Below are positions 52,664 to 62,655 of a stretch of 64,000 nucleotides of DNA, piece by piece. A program made the position numbers and the translations under genes. The DNA is taken from NCBI RefSeq assembly GCF_000368865.1, contig NZ_KB849726.1, positions 665,166 to 729,165 of the forward strand, written 5' to 3'. Below the pieces are notes generated by a model. The model saw only the letters and a program-made list of their open reading frames with translations. It did no database searches and was not told the origin of the DNA. This stretch comes from Acinetobacter bouvetii DSM 14964 = CIP 107468. GTDB taxonomy: Bacteria > Pseudomonadota > Gammaproteobacteria > Pseudomonadales > Moraxellaceae. The stretch's first letter is position 1. The number at the start of each line of letters is the position of its first letter.

Positions 52664-53344
52664 TTGAGTATCATTGTTGCATTAGATGCTAAAAGCCAAT
52701 TTGACGCGTTAAAAATGGCAGAGCAGTTAGACCCTGCATTATGCCGAGTAAAAGTTGGTAAAGAGCTGTTTACCCATGAAGGCTCTTCTATTGTTAAAGC
52801 TTTACATGGTGAAGGCTTTGAAGTTTTTTTAGATCTAAAATTCCATGATATTCCCAATACGACTGCGCAAGCGGTATGTGCTGCTGCGGATATGGGGGTG
52901 TGGATGGTGAATGTCCATGCTTCAGGCGGCCGTAAAATGATGGAAACCTGTGTTGAGCGTTTAAAGGCGGGCAACTATAACACTCAGCTGATTGCAGTAA
53001 CGGTGTTAACTTCGATGGGCCGTGAAGATTTAGCCGACATTGGTCTGGATATTGAGCCATTTGAACAAGTTAAGCGCTTGGCAAAACTGACTAAAGACAG
53101 CGGTTTGGATGGGGTGGTGTGTTCTGCGCAAGAAGCAAAAATGCTGCGCGAGGCTTTAGGTTCAGAGTTTGCATTGGTGACGCCGGGTATTCGCCCTGAG
53201 GGTTCAAGTGCAGATGATCAAAAGCGTATCGTAACGCCAAAACAGGCAATGTTAGATGGCGCAACACACTTGGTGATTGGCCGCCCAATTACCAAATCTG
53301 AAAATCCTCGTCAAACTTTAAAAGATATTTTAGCGACACTATAA
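52664..53344 (+). CDS. pyrF: Orotidine-5'-phosphate decarboxylase
   Basis: PyrF makes UMP from OMP, the last pyrimidine step. The 226-residue barrel starts [11 protein letters not shown], has [10 protein letters not shown], the catalytic [11 protein letters not shown], and the phosphate loops TPGIRP and VIGRPIT. The start is TTG with AAGGG eight bases upstream; no ATG is available. It has its own promoter and terminator. Confidence 0.96.
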   Translation: MSIIVALDAKSQFDALKMAEQLDPALCRVKVGKELFTHEGSSIVKALHGEGFEVFLDLKFHDIPNTTAQAVCAAADMGVWMVNVHASGGRKMMETCVERLKAGNYNTQLIAVTVLTSMGREDLADIGLDIEPFEQVKRLAKLTKDSGLDGVVCSAQEAKMLREALGSEFALVTPGIRPEGSSADDQKRIVTPKQAMLDGATHLVIGRPITKSENPRQTLKDILATL

Positions 53345-53400
53345 TTTTGCATTCGATAAATACTTCACTCGGTAATTATTTTATTTGATCCAGAATACTA

Positions 53401-53430
53401 AAAAACCTTTCATAAGAAAGGTTTTTTTTT
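53401..53430 (+). terminator. pyrF terminator
   Basis: AAAAACCTTTC-ATAA-GAAAGGTTTTT stem-loop with T-run. Confidence 0.9.
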
Positions 53431-53458
53431 ATACATTGGTCTTTTCATTCTTAAAATA

Positions 53459-53656
53459 GTGAATTGGCGATATGAAAATAAGCCCGCATTAGACGAGTTG
53501 CAAAATACTGAAGTACAGTACATTGAGCAATTAGAGCAAGAACAGAAGCAACCTAATTCTTCTAATTGGGCTTCAGGTATTGATGTTGTTGAAATCGTAA
53601 AGGAAGCGATTGATGTTGTTGCTGATTTGATTAGCGGTATTGATTTGAGTATCTAG
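53459..53656 (+). CDS. Small acidic hypothetical protein
   Basis: A 65-residue frame starting at GTG. It is acidic, with a Gln/Glu-rich middle (YIEQLEQEQKQPN) and a hydrophobic-acidic end (DVVEIVKEAIDVVADLISG). The amino-acid content looks protein-like, but there is no ribosome site, and the frame runs open upstream through the pyrF terminator. It could be the remnant of a longer gene. No family recognised. Confidence 0.35.
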   Translation: MNWRYENKPALDELQNTEVQYIEQLEQEQKQPNSSNWASGIDVVEIVKEAIDVVADLISGIDLSI

Positions 53657-53741
53657 TTGATTTGTTCATTAGTGAGTTAAATGTTTGGATAAGCCCCTTA
53701 TTGGCAAGATGAGGGACTTATCATTTGAATTGCTAGATCAA

Positions 53742-54650
53742 TTAAAGCGCAGCCAATATGCTGACAGCAATGGGCGCTAAAACAGATAATATGAAACCGC
53801 TGACCATGGCATGCGGAATAAAGTCATTGCCGCAAGACTGTTTGACCATTGGCAGGGTTACATCCATCGCGGTTGCGCCAGCTGCTGAAATAGCAGAGCG
53901 GGGGTAGCGCCAGCCAATCAAATACATAAACAGGATAGAAAAAATTTCTCTGAATAAATCGTTAATGAGCGCAATGCTGCCTAAATGCGCATCTTTCAAT
54001 TGAGTAATGACAATCCCGGTCATGGAGTAAAAACCGTAGCCTTGCGACAGCATAATTAAATCTTTTAAGCTGATCTCGCTAATGGCAAATGAAACAGCCA
54101 GCGCGCCTAAAATTGAGCCAATAATGCAGGCCAGCGGCACCAGCAGGATTTTCCAATTCAGCCATGATCGGTCTAATGGTGAGTAGGCTAAATCCAAGCC
54201 GATTAAGAACATAAAGCCCAGCAGCAGATTCCATGTGCTGATATGCAGGCCTATATTAAGATGGCTGAAGAGCTCTGCTGCGCCATAACCGAATGCGAGG
54301 GCAAAAAAAGCGTAGCTGATATTCAATAAGGAACTGAGCAGCAGGTCGGCAGAAACTTTGCCTTGCATCGGCTGATAGCCAATGGCTTTGAATAATAAAT
54401 AGCAGCAGATAAATGCTCCGACCGATGTGGCCAGTGCAATGCTGACAGCTGTGGTTAAAATATGCGCAGGACTGCTGATGCTTTGTAAAGTCTGTGAAAA
54501 CTCAATAGCAATGGCAATAAGCAGGAGGTAGGAAAAATAAGGCAGTATTTTGAAGCCAAATTGTTCTAATTTAGTCGGTAAACGGCGGGCAAGCATAAAG
54601 CCCAGGAACAGGCAAAATAGCAGCTGAAAAATCAACCAAAAGGATTGCAT
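53742..54650 (-). CDS. lysO: LysO-like lysine exporter (DUF340)
   Basis: A 302-residue inner-membrane protein with about eight hydrophobic helices. The DUF340/LysO layout is an N-terminal domain (LGFMLARRLPTKLEQFGFKILPYFSYLLLI) and a C-terminal core (GFYSMTGIVITQL, FREIFSILFMYLIG, DVTLPMVKQSCG). E. coli LysO (YbjE) exports lysine and thialysine; the acidic membrane residues are compatible. The neighbouring monooxygenase is on the same strand upstream, with no evident metabolic link. Confidence 0.8.
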   Translation of the reverse strand: MQSFWLIFQLLFCLFLGFMLARRLPTKLEQFGFKILPYFSYLLLIAIAIEFSQTLQSISSPAHILTTAVSIALATSVGAFICCYLLFKAIGYQPMQGKVSADLLLSSLLNISYAFFALAFGYGAAELFSHLNIGLHISTWNLLLGFMFLIGLDLAYSPLDRSWLNWKILLVPLACIIGSILGALAVSFAISEISLKDLIMLSQGYGFYSMTGIVITQLKDAHLGSIALINDLFREIFSILFMYLIGWRYPRSAISAAGATAMDVTLPMVKQSCGNDFIPHAMVSGFILSVLAPIAVSILAAL

Positions 54651-54699
54651 AAAAAATCAAGCAGGTGAAGAACACCTGCCTATTATGACCATTAAATAT

Positions 54700-56205
54700 T
54701 TATGCTGCACGTGTTCCCTTAGATTTTGTGAGCAGAAGATAATCTGCGGGATTCAGTTTTTTGGTATTGAGCCAATATTTCCAAGTATAGGTTGGCCACA
54801 GGGCAAAGTTTTTCCCGCCATCCTGCTGATACCAGCTGACACAGCCGGATTGCCATACGGTACCGCCCATCATGGTTTGCACCTGCTGATTAAACTGATC
54901 CTGCACGTGACCTTTCACTGCAATTGCTTGGCTGTGTGTCCTGGCCACAAGATCCATCATTTGCAGAATATATTCAACTTGCGATTCAATCATAAAAACC
55001 ACAGAGTTGTGGGCTAAAACGGTATTTGGCCCCAGCAGCTGGAAAAGGTTTGGAAAGCCTTTAGTGCTGATGCCATAAAAACTTTCTGCGCCATCTTTCC
55101 ATGCATCTTTTAATTCAAGGCCATTTAAACCCGTACAGTTGAATGACTTGAGGTAAATGCGGGGGTCGGTAATAAAGCCTGTCCCATATATGAGGCAGTC
55201 AATTTTACGAATTTTTCCATCCTGCGTGATGATGCTGTCGGCAGTCAACTCTTGGATGCCGTCTGTGACCAGCTCAACATTTTTTCGGTTGAATGCAGGA
55301 AAATATTTATTAGAAACTAAGATCCGCTTGCAGCCCATAATGTAGTCAGGGGTAAGTTTTTTAGCAATGGTTTTGTCTTTAACTTGGTAGCGGATAAAAA
55401 CTTCAGCCAGCTTCTGCGCATATTTCATGGTCAGAGGTTTTACAATCGGCACAACCCTTGATTCGTTTGACCAGTATAAGCGTGCACGGTGCAATTTTCT
55501 GAACCAGTCGAATTTTGCAAAAAGCTTTTTTTCTAAATCTTTATACAGGCGCTCATCACGGGGAATGACCCATGCGGCTGTACGCTGAAAAACATAAAGC
55601 CGTTCCGTTTGCGGCGCAATTTCAGGAATATATTGAATTGCGCTGCCGCCAGTGCCGATTGAGGCTACCGTTTTTCCGTGCAAATCATAGTCATGATCCC
55701 ACTGTGATGAATGGAAAACTTTGCCTTTAAAATTTTCAATTCCAGAAATATGCGGAATTTGCGGGACATGCAGCGGGCCGGAGGCAAAAATGACATATTG
55801 TGCGATCAGTGTGCTTTGATCATTTAGAGTCAGTTGCCATTGGCACTCATCTTCAAGATATACGGCTGAAAGGACTTCACATTGCAAGCGCGCATACTGT
55901 GCAAGTTTAAATTCGGAAATTAATCCTTGAATATAATCAAAAATTTCAGGCGCTTCGGCATAGCGTTTCGTCCAGTCTGTTTTGGGTGCAAAGGAGAGTG
56001 AATACATATGCGACTGTACATCACAGGCTGCGCCCGGGTAGCGGTTTTCACGCCAAGTGCCGCCAAAATCATTGGCTTTTTCCAGGATAGTGAAGTCTTG
56101 AATGCTGTTTTGCAGCAGGCGTATAGCCATTGCAATGCCGCCAAAGCCGCCGCCAATAATCGCGATTTGCGTTTTGCCAATCTTTTGATTTTCCGTATTT
56201 TCCAT
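54700..56205 (-). CDS. Flavin-containing (Baeyer-Villiger-type) monooxygenase
   Basis: A 501-residue NADPH- and FAD-dependent monooxygenase. The FAD motif is IIGGGFGGIAMAIRL (residues ~15-30), the second nucleotide motif is IGTGGSAIQYIPEI, and between them lies FKGKVFHSSQWDHD, which fits the Baeyer-Villiger fingerprint FxGxxxHxxxW[P/D]. These enzymes turn ketones into esters or lactones. Substrate unknown. The divergent AraC-type gene is a probable regulator. The C-terminus is short and basic. Confidence 0.85.
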   Translation of the reverse strand: MENTENQKIGKTQIAIIGGGFGGIAMAIRLLQNSIQDFTILEKANDFGGTWRENRYPGAACDVQSHMYSLSFAPKTDWTKRYAEAPEIFDYIQGLISEFKLAQYARLQCEVLSAVYLEDECQWQLTLNDQSTLIAQYVIFASGPLHVPQIPHISGIENFKGKVFHSSQWDHDYDLHGKTVASIGTGGSAIQYIPEIAPQTERLYVFQRTAAWVIPRDERLYKDLEKKLFAKFDWFRKLHRARLYWSNESRVVPIVKPLTMKYAQKLAEVFIRYQVKDKTIAKKLTPDYIMGCKRILVSNKYFPAFNRKNVELVTDGIQELTADSIITQDGKIRKIDCLIYGTGFITDPRIYLKSFNCTGLNGLELKDAWKDGAESFYGISTKGFPNLFQLLGPNTVLAHNSVVFMIESQVEYILQMMDLVARTHSQAIAVKGHVQDQFNQQVQTMMGGTVWQSGCVSWYQQDGGKNFALWPTYTWKYWLNTKKLNPADYLLLTKSKGTRAA

Positions 56206-56361
56206 ACAAATAGCTCTTTTTATTCCTTATGATGCACAGCATAAATGAAATATATATGCTGACACTATGATTGGGCTGACAGTTAAATTGATCAAAACGG
56301 CAATTTTCAAAGCTGAATATTTATAGTACAAAAGAAAGAACTTTTATGGATTTATACTGTA

Positions 56362-57369
56362 ATGAAGCGATCTATTCTCAGCTTGATGTATTTGGTGCAG
56401 GGCATGCGCAAAGCTGGGATAGATGTGGATGCAAAACTGCAAACGATTGGCCTGCGCATTGATGCGCTGGATGCAACATCGGTCATTCATCCAAGTCTGG
56501 AATGGGATGTGCTGAAAGTCATAGGGCAGGATGTTGCGCCGGAACAGGGCTTATTTATTGGACAGCATTATACGCTGGCGGGTTATGGGCCGTTATTGAT
56601 GCTTTTGGTCACAAGCCCAACGTTACGCACCGTGCTGGATCAAGGCATTCGGTTTCAGCAGCTCACGCATTTGACCGGGCGTTTGGCGCTGGACATTGCT
56701 GATCATAAAATAGCGCTATGCTACCGCCCGCAAAATATCCATACGGAATTGGGCCTGCTGCTGGCGCAATGTGAAATATCGGGCACTTATAAATTTATCC
56801 GTGATTTATATAAAATGATGGGTCTGGCGTCTCCGCAGGTGCTGATTGATTTGCCATTTAAGCAGCCGCAAGATCCGCAGCAGTTGGCGATTTATCATGA
56901 TTACTATGGTCCGCAGGTCAGGTTTGGTGCGCCATATGCCAGTTTTTGGTTTGATGAATCGGTATTTGATGTGAAAATTCCGTCAGCCGATCCGATTACC
57001 TTCCGATTGTATGAAGCAAAATGCATCGCAGAATTGGAGCGCTTAATGGCTGATGAGCAGGCGCCGTCATTGATTCAGCGTGTACAGGATTATTTAGAGC
57101 TGCAGACCGGAGCTATGCCCAGCATGGCGGAAACCGCGCAAGCGCTGAATTTGCCTGAGCGGACATTGAGGCATCAATTGCAGCAGCTGAATACCAGCTA
57201 TAAGCAAATCCGCGAAGACATTATTAAGGACAAGGCTTTGCGGCTGATGGAATACAAGGAGTATTCAATTGAGATGATTGCAGAATTATTAGGCTATTCA
57301 GAACCTGCAGCATTTAATCATGCGTTTAAGCGCTGGTTCGGGCAAAGCCCGCGTCAATATACAAAATAG
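56362..57369 (+). CDS. AraC family transcriptional regulator
   Basis: A 335-residue regulator with an N-terminal arabinose-binding-like domain (residues ~15-200, PF12625 type) and a C-terminal double HTH: MAETAQALNLPERTLRHQL and YSIEMIAELLGYSEPAAFNHAFKRWFGQSPRQY. This architecture matches regulators beside flavin monooxygenase or lipase genes. It is divergent from the monooxygenase, with 156 bases between, so a shared control region is likely. Confidence 0.92.
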   Translation: MKRSILSLMYLVQGMRKAGIDVDAKLQTIGLRIDALDATSVIHPSLEWDVLKVIGQDVAPEQGLFIGQHYTLAGYGPLLMLLVTSPTLRTVLDQGIRFQQLTHLTGRLALDIADHKIALCYRPQNIHTELGLLLAQCEISGTYKFIRDLYKMMGLASPQVLIDLPFKQPQDPQQLAIYHDYYGPQVRFGAPYASFWFDESVFDVKIPSADPITFRLYEAKCIAELERLMADEQAPSLIQRVQDYLELQTGAMPSMAETAQALNLPERTLRHQLQQLNTSYKQIREDIIKDKALRLMEYKEYSIEMIAELLGYSEPAAFNHAFKRWFGQSPRQYTK

Positions 57370-57454
57370 CCTAAGTTTATTAATGCCAAAGTGTTATATA
57401 TTACGGTTCAATCTTCGCTATAATTTTATATAGCCCCAAATAGTATTTAATGAT

Positions 57455-58600
57455 ATGTCTGAATTACAAACTCACCACAGTACGGCTTTTACTCCAATTT
57501 CTCCCGCAGAGCGTTATGCACAAGCGCTGGCATCTGGCCAATTTTTGCCAGATGAGGCTCAGGCTGTTGCGGTGCATGAACTGGACCGCGTATGGCAAGA
57601 GCTGATTCAGCGTTTTAAAGCTTCAAAAAAGGCCTTCCGCCGTTTCCGCCGCCAAACATCACCGCATGGCGTTTATATGTGGGGTGGTGTCGGCCGCGGT
57701 AAAACATGGCTGATGGATCAGTTTTATGAATCTGTGCCGTTCCGCCGTAAGACCCGCATGCATTTTCATCATTTTATGCAGCATGTGCACCGTGAGCTGA
57801 ATAAGCTTTCGGGGCAGCGCAATCCTTTAGAGTTGGTTGCAGATCAAATTTATAAAGAAGCGGTTGTCATTTGCTTTGATGAATTCTTTGTTTCAAATGT
57901 CACCGATGCCATGATTCTGAGTGACTTGTTTCAAAAATTGTTTGCCCGCGGTGTGACTTTGGTCGCCACCTCAAACATTGCGCCAGACGGCTTATATAAG
58001 AATGGCATTCATCGGGACCGTTTTATTCCCACTATTGAAATGGTGAAAAAGAACTGTGTCGTCCTGAATGTGGATGCAGGCGTAGACTACCGCTTGCGCG
58101 TATTGAAACAGGCACAGCTGTTTAAAAGCCCTTTAACGCATGAAAATAAATTGTGGATGGCGCAGCGTTTCGGCGCTTTGACGCAAACTCAAACCGTGTC
58201 TCAGGAGCCGATTATCATTAATAAACGGATAGTCGAAACCATTGGCCATACAGAAGATGTGCTGTGGTGTGAATATTCTGAACTGTGCTTAAAGCCGCGC
58301 AGCCCTGCGGATTTTATCGAAATCGCCAATATTTATAATACGGTATTGGTCAGCAATGTGCCGCACATGACGGATTACCTCTCTGAGGGCACACGCCGTT
58401 TTATTTATTTGGTGGATGAATTTTATGACCGCGGCGTAAAGCTGCTGTTAACTTCGGAAGATTCAATTATTGACCTTTATCAAGGTGAAAAATTGGCCTT
58501 TGAAATTGAACGCACGCGTTCACGCTTATTGGAAATGCAATCCGATGACTATTTGAATTCGGCGCACCGTCAAATTAATGCACCGGAAAATGCAGAATAA
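57455..58600 (+). CDS. zapE: Cell division ATPase ZapE (AFG1-like)
   Basis: A 381-residue AFG1-family ATPase. Walker A is GGVGRGKTWLMDQF near residue 75, and Walker B is VICFDEFFVSN. Later motifs are LVATSNIAPDGLYKNG and RFIYLVDEFYDRGVKLLLTSED. In E. coli ZapE associates with the Z-ring under stress. A TATAAT lies at 57419-57424. It is monocistronic with a strong terminator. Confidence 0.92.
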   Translation: MSELQTHHSTAFTPISPAERYAQALASGQFLPDEAQAVAVHELDRVWQELIQRFKASKKAFRRFRRQTSPHGVYMWGGVGRGKTWLMDQFYESVPFRRKTRMHFHHFMQHVHRELNKLSGQRNPLELVADQIYKEAVVICFDEFFVSNVTDAMILSDLFQKLFARGVTLVATSNIAPDGLYKNGIHRDRFIPTIEMVKKNCVVLNVDAGVDYRLRVLKQAQLFKSPLTHENKLWMAQRFGALTQTQTVSQEPIIINKRIVETIGHTEDVLWCEYSELCLKPRSPADFIEIANIYNTVLVSNVPHMTDYLSEGTRRFIYLVDEFYDRGVKLLLTSEDSIIDLYQGEKLAFEIERTRSRLLEMQSDDYLNSAHRQINAPENAE

Positions 58601-58622
58601 TCGCTGATGAAGCACAGCAAGG

Positions 58623-58648
58623 AGCGCCAAGAACTGGCGCTTTTTTTT
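58623..58648 (+). terminator. zapE terminator
   Basis: AGCGCCA / TGGCGCT stem with loop AGAAC and eight T residues. Confidence 0.9.
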
Positions 58649-58836
58649 ATGCAAATATGACTGGCGATTTTATCGACATTTGGTATTTTTCATGGCTTAA
58701 TCAAGCCTTCGAGTGACTGAAAAAGCCAATTTTGTTCAGTTTTAAAACAAAATTCTGCACTTAAGTCTAATTTCGGCATTTCAAAAACTTTATACACTGT
58801 AAAAGAGCATTCAAGCTGATGATGATGTTGCATTTC

Positions 58837-58894
58837 TGATCGTTATTTTATCAAGTCATGAGGGTATTTGCTTGGTAAAAAATGATCGTTATTT
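58837..58894. promoter_or_regulatory. Repeated TGATCGTTATTT upstream of glcB
   Basis: Two exact 12-base direct repeats 46 bases apart (start to start), 90-140 bases before the glcB start. Probable binding sites for a regulator of glyoxylate metabolism; the factor is not known. Confidence 0.4.
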
Positions 58895-58979
58895 AGTAAT
58901 GTGATAGTGCTATTCAGCTAAGTATAAATAGGTATACTGGAATCTCTTGTTATAAAAAGTAGCAATATCAGGAAAGACA

Positions 58980-61142
58980 ATGACTGCACGTATTCAAAAA
59001 GGCAAGTTAGCGATTGCTAAAGAACTTTACGATTTCATCGAAAATGAAGCACTTCCAGGTTCAGGTTTGGACAGTGAAACTTACTGGAAAAACTTTGAAC
59101 AAGTCGTTGTCGATCTTAGCCCAAAGAACAAAGCACTATTGGCTAAGCGTGACGACATTCAAGCGAAAATTGATGAATGGCACCGCAACAACAAATTTGA
59201 ACTCGAAGCTTACAAAGCTTTCCTTACTGAAATTGGCTACTTATTACCAGAAGTAGAAGATTTTCAAATCAGCACAGAAAATGTAGACGAAGAGATCGCA
59301 TTGCTGGCTGGTTCACAATTGGTGGTACCTGTGCGTAATGCGCGTTACTGCTTAAATGCTGCAAACGCGCGCTGGGGTTCTTTATACGATGCGCTTTACG
59401 GTTTTGACGTGATCCCTGAAGAAGGCGGCGCAGAAAAAGGCAAGGGCTACAACCCTGTCCGCGGCGAAAAAGTAATTGCATTTGCTAAGAATTTCTTAAA
59501 TGAAACCTTCCCATTAGCAAGCGGTTCACATGCTGATGCGACAAAATATGCGGTAGAAGGCAAGAAACTGGCGGTAACGCTGAAAGACGGTTCAACAACC
59601 ACTTTAGCGAAAGAAGCGCAGTTCGTTGGTTTCAATGGTGAAGAATCTGCACCTGTTGAAATTGTACTTCTTAACAATGGTCTGCACGTGATCATTGAAG
59701 TAGATGCAACTAGCCCTATTGGTAAAACTGATGCGGCGGGTGTAAAAGACCTTGTTCTTGAAGCAGCGCTTACCACGATTCAGGATTTAGAAGATTCGAT
59801 TGCAGCCGTTGATGCTGAAGAAAAAGTGGAAGGCTACCGCAACTGGTTAGGCTTAATGAAAGGCACTCTTTCAGAATCTATCGAGAAAAACGGTAAAACT
59901 GTAACGCGTACTCTGAATAAAGACCGTACGCACAAAAACTTGATTGGCGGTGAAACGAAACTTCATGGCCGTTCATTGATGCTGCTTCGCAACGTGGGTC
60001 ATTTAATGACGAACCCTGCGATCCTTGTAGATGGTGCTGAAATCTACGAAGGTATTATGGATGCTTTAATTACACCATTATTGACTTTCGCAGACATCAA
60101 AGGTCAAAACGAAAACAAAAACTCTCGTAAAGGGTCAATGTATATCGTTAAACCAAAAATGCATGGTCCAGAAGAAGTTGCATTTGCTGTTGAATTGTTT
60201 GAACGTTCAGAACAAGCGCTAGGCTTACCTGCGAAAACGTTAAAAATCGGGATTATGGATGAAGAACGCCGTACATCTGTAAACTTGAAAAACTGTATTG
60301 CTCAAGCGAAAGACCGTACTATTTTCATCAACACGGGCTTCATGGACCGTACTGGTGATGAAATCCATACCTTTATGGAAGCGGGCCCATTCGTTCGCAA
60401 AGGCGAAGTGAAAGCGCAGATCTGGTTCCCAGCTTATGAAAACCGCAACGTGATGATTGGTCTTCAAACAGGCCTTCGCGGTAAAGCGCAAATTGGTAAA
60501 GGCATGTGGCCTAAGCCGGATATGCTTGCGGATATGTATAAAACCAAGATTGAGCATCCAGAAGCGGGCGCAAGCTGTGCATGGGTTCCATCTCCATCTG
60601 GCGCAGTCATTCACGCGATTCACTACCATCAGTGCAATGTATCGGCTCGTCAGCAAGAGTTGTTGAAAACGGAAGCATTGCCGCTAGATGACTTGTTAAC
60701 TCCGCCTTTAGCAGCCGATACAAACTGGACTGAAGAAGAGAAAACCAAAGAGCTTGAAAATAACCTTCAAGGGATCTTGGGGTATGTCGTACGCTGGGTT
60801 GACTTGGGTGTGGGCTGTTCTAAAGTGCCAGACATCAACAACGTTGGCTTAATGGAAGACCGTGCAACATTGCGTATTTCATCTCAGCACGTTGCAAACT
60901 GGCTGCGTCATGGCATCGTATCTGCAGCGCAAGTTGAAGAAGTGATGCAGCGTATGGCGAAAATTGTGGATGAGCAAAATGCAAACGATCCGCTTTACAC
61001 GCCTATGGCGCCAGCATTCAACGGTTATGCATACCAAGCGGCGTATGATCTAGTGTTCAAAGGCGGCGAACAGCCATCGGGCTACACTGAGCCATTGCTT
61101 CATGCAGCGCGTTTAAAGTTAAAAGGTTATACTGGTGATTAA
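58980..61142 (+). CDS. glcB: Malate synthase G
   Basis: GlcB condenses glyoxylate and acetyl-CoA to malate in the glyoxylate pathway, used on acetate or C2 compounds. The 720-residue length is that of isoform G (E. coli 723) rather than the ~530 of isoform A. Recognisable stretches are [13 protein letters not shown] near 120, [18 protein letters not shown] near 326, [16 protein letters not shown] and [14 protein letters not shown]. The catalytic Arg (MDEERR) is present. It is monocistronic; no aceA is in the window. Confidence 0.96.
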   Translation: MTARIQKGKLAIAKELYDFIENEALPGSGLDSETYWKNFEQVVVDLSPKNKALLAKRDDIQAKIDEWHRNNKFELEAYKAFLTEIGYLLPEVEDFQISTENVDEEIALLAGSQLVVPVRNARYCLNAANARWGSLYDALYGFDVIPEEGGAEKGKGYNPVRGEKVIAFAKNFLNETFPLASGSHADATKYAVEGKKLAVTLKDGSTTTLAKEAQFVGFNGEESAPVEIVLLNNGLHVIIEVDATSPIGKTDAAGVKDLVLEAALTTIQDLEDSIAAVDAEEKVEGYRNWLGLMKGTLSESIEKNGKTVTRTLNKDRTHKNLIGGETKLHGRSLMLLRNVGHLMTNPAILVDGAEIYEGIMDALITPLLTFADIKGQNENKNSRKGSMYIVKPKMHGPEEVAFAVELFERSEQALGLPAKTLKIGIMDEERRTSVNLKNCIAQAKDRTIFINTGFMDRTGDEIHTFMEAGPFVRKGEVKAQIWFPAYENRNVMIGLQTGLRGKAQIGKGMWPKPDMLADMYKTKIEHPEAGASCAWVPSPSGAVIHAIHYHQCNVSARQQELLKTEALPLDDLLTPPLAADTNWTEEEKTKELENNLQGILGYVVRWVDLGVGCSKVPDINNVGLMEDRATLRISSQHVANWLRHGIVSAAQVEEVMQRMAKIVDEQNANDPLYTPMAPAFNGYAYQAAYDLVFKGGEQPSGYTEPLLHAARLKLKGYTGD

Positions 61143-61160
61143 TCTTCACCTTGTCTAATC

Positions 61161-61187
61161 AAAAAAGCCTCTTCGGAGGCTTTTTTT
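61161..61187 (+). terminator. glcB terminator
   Basis: GCCTC-TTCG-GAGGC hairpin with A-run before and T-run after. Confidence 0.92.
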
Positions 61188-61220
61188 ATATATGATGGAA
61201 ATATACAAATGGAGTAAAGC

Positions 61221-61712
61221 ATGTATTTTTGGCGCACAGATAAGCTGATTGAAGATTTAAAACAAAATAGAGTGAGTCAAAACGAGTTTAAAAATTATTA
61301 TTTGGCCAGCAGTATTATTGTGCTATTGGGCATTTTTGCTTCCAGTCAAATTGAACCGGAAGAGCTGAAAATCAGTTTTGCACTTTTTTTGATTAATTTG
61401 GGCCTATTGATCAGCTGGACCAATGCCATATTTAAAGCCAATGGCGGTGCGCAGGGGCATGCTTTTTTAAACCGCATTATTGCCCTTTATTTACCGATCA
61501 TGCTGAAAACTACAGCATTTGTTATTGTTCTTTATTCACTCATTTTATCTATTTTTAACCAGTTTGAAGCTGATTTTGATGAAGCGCAATTTGCACATAT
61601 CAAAACACTCATCAGTATGGCGGTTGATATTTTTTCTTCTTTTTTGGTGTATTGGCGTATTTGTGCAGCCGTTAAGAAAATAAACAGCCCGCAGGCGGCG
61701 GTAAAAAGTTAA
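61221..61712 (+). CDS. Unrecognised four-helix membrane protein
   Basis: A 163-residue protein with four hydrophobic segments (about 28-44, 49-67, 87-110 and 125-147) and charged ends (WRTDKLIEDLKQNRVSQNEFKNYY at the start, KKINSPQAAVKS at the end). I do not recognise a family. Similar small membrane proteins beside metabolic genes are common in Acinetobacter. The ATG is preceded by GGAG about eight bases before it. It lies between the glcB and SRAP genes, in the same direction, and the SRAP gene starts after a separate hairpin. Confidence 0.6.
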   Translation: MYFWRTDKLIEDLKQNRVSQNEFKNYYLASSIIVLLGIFASSQIEPEELKISFALFLINLGLLISWTNAIFKANGGAQGHAFLNRIIALYLPIMLKTTAFVIVLYSLILSIFNQFEADFDEAQFAHIKTLISMAVDIFSSFLVYWRICAAVKKINSPQAAVKS

Positions 61713-61846
61713 GTTTGTTTTATGGGATTTCATGAAGCATGGTTTTGGGGCCATTTGGCTTACTTTAAAAGCGATAGACTGTATGCAATGAAGCGATTGC
61801 ACTCAAAAGAATGACATTGCCGTGGCGGTGTATGCTATGCAATTCT

Positions 61847-61875
61847 AAGCCCGGCCGTTTACAAGGCGGGCTTTT
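61847..61875 (+). terminator. Terminator after the membrane protein
   Basis: AAGCCCG and CGGGCTT arms around GCCGTTTACAAGG, ending in TTTT. Confidence 0.7.
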
Positions 61876-61946
61876 GCAGTTTGAAATTGAGCGGGATATT
61901 GTCGTTGGCTTGAAGCCCATCAGATACAGAATCATAATATCCGTCT

Positions 61947-61952
61947 TATAAT
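61947..61952 (+). promoter_or_regulatory. SRAP gene -10 box
   Basis: TATAAT; it overlaps the ATG at 61951, so that ATG cannot be a usable start. No clear -35. Confidence 0.5.
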
Positions 61953-61980
61953 GAAAATCTCCAAATCAATTATTTTCATC

Positions 61981-62640
61981 ATGTGTGCAAATTTCAAACC
62001 GCTGACATTGGCGCAGCTTGAAGCGTTAGGGTTAACTGAAATTCCGTTTGAATATTCAGATGAAGTCTACCCGAATTATGAAATGCCTCTGCTGTTTAGA
62101 TCCCAGCAAGGGCTCGAGTGGCGCAAAGTGCGCTTTGGCATGATTCCTAAATGGGCTGATGATCTGTCGATTGCACTGAAGACTTATAATGCGCGCAATG
62201 AAACACTGATGCAAAAGCCGACATTTCAAAATTCGATTCATAAGTGTAAATTCGGTGTCATTCCCGTTTCCGAATTTTATGAATCAAAATACATTGATAA
62301 TAAGCCTCAGCGCTGGAGTGTCAGACGCAAAGACGGTCAAGCCTTCTATATTGCGGCGCTATATGAAATTTGCCAAAAAAGCGAAGATATTATTCGATCG
62401 GCAACGATGATTACTATGAATGCGATAGGCCATGCCATGATGAAAGAATTTCATGAGCCAGGTGATATAAAGCGTTCAGTCATCGTGATTCCGCATGACC
62501 GGCTGGAACAGTGGCTCAGCTGGAAATCATCCAATATTCAGAGTTTTGTAGACGGGTTTCCCGTAGAAGAATTTGAATGTGCTTATGCGCCTAAAATAAA
62601 AATCGAAAAAATCAACCCCCAACTGAATTTTTTCGATTGA
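61981..62640 (+). CDS. SRAP domain protein (HMCES/YedK type)
   Basis: SRAP proteins form a covalent, thiazolidine crosslink with abasic sites in single-stranded DNA through Cys2. I start at MCANFKPLTLAQL (219 residues): the catalytic Cys must follow Met1, and the earlier ATG coincides with a predicted -10 box. The active site also needs Asn in YNARNETL, Glu in VSEFYES and His in HEPGD, all visible. No ribosome site is clear, perhaps because translation is weak. It is convergent with the MarR gene, 16 bases apart. Confidence 0.9.
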   Translation: MCANFKPLTLAQLEALGLTEIPFEYSDEVYPNYEMPLLFRSQQGLEWRKVRFGMIPKWADDLSIALKTYNARNETLMQKPTFQNSIHKCKFGVIPVSEFYESKYIDNKPQRWSVRRKDGQAFYIAALYEICQKSEDIIRSATMITMNAIGHAMMKEFHEPGDIKRSVIVIPHDRLEQWLSWKSSNIQSFVDGFPVEEFECAYAPKIKIEKINPQLNFFD

Positions 62641-62655
62641 TATATCGACTGTATA

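Larger units (their letters stand above)
58601..58979. other. zapE/glcB spacer
   Basis: About 380 bases with the zapE terminator at its start and the glcB promoter region at its end. In the last 150 bases TGATCGTTATTT occurs twice (58837-58848, 58883-58894), listed separately. Nothing else stands out. Confidence 0.5.
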
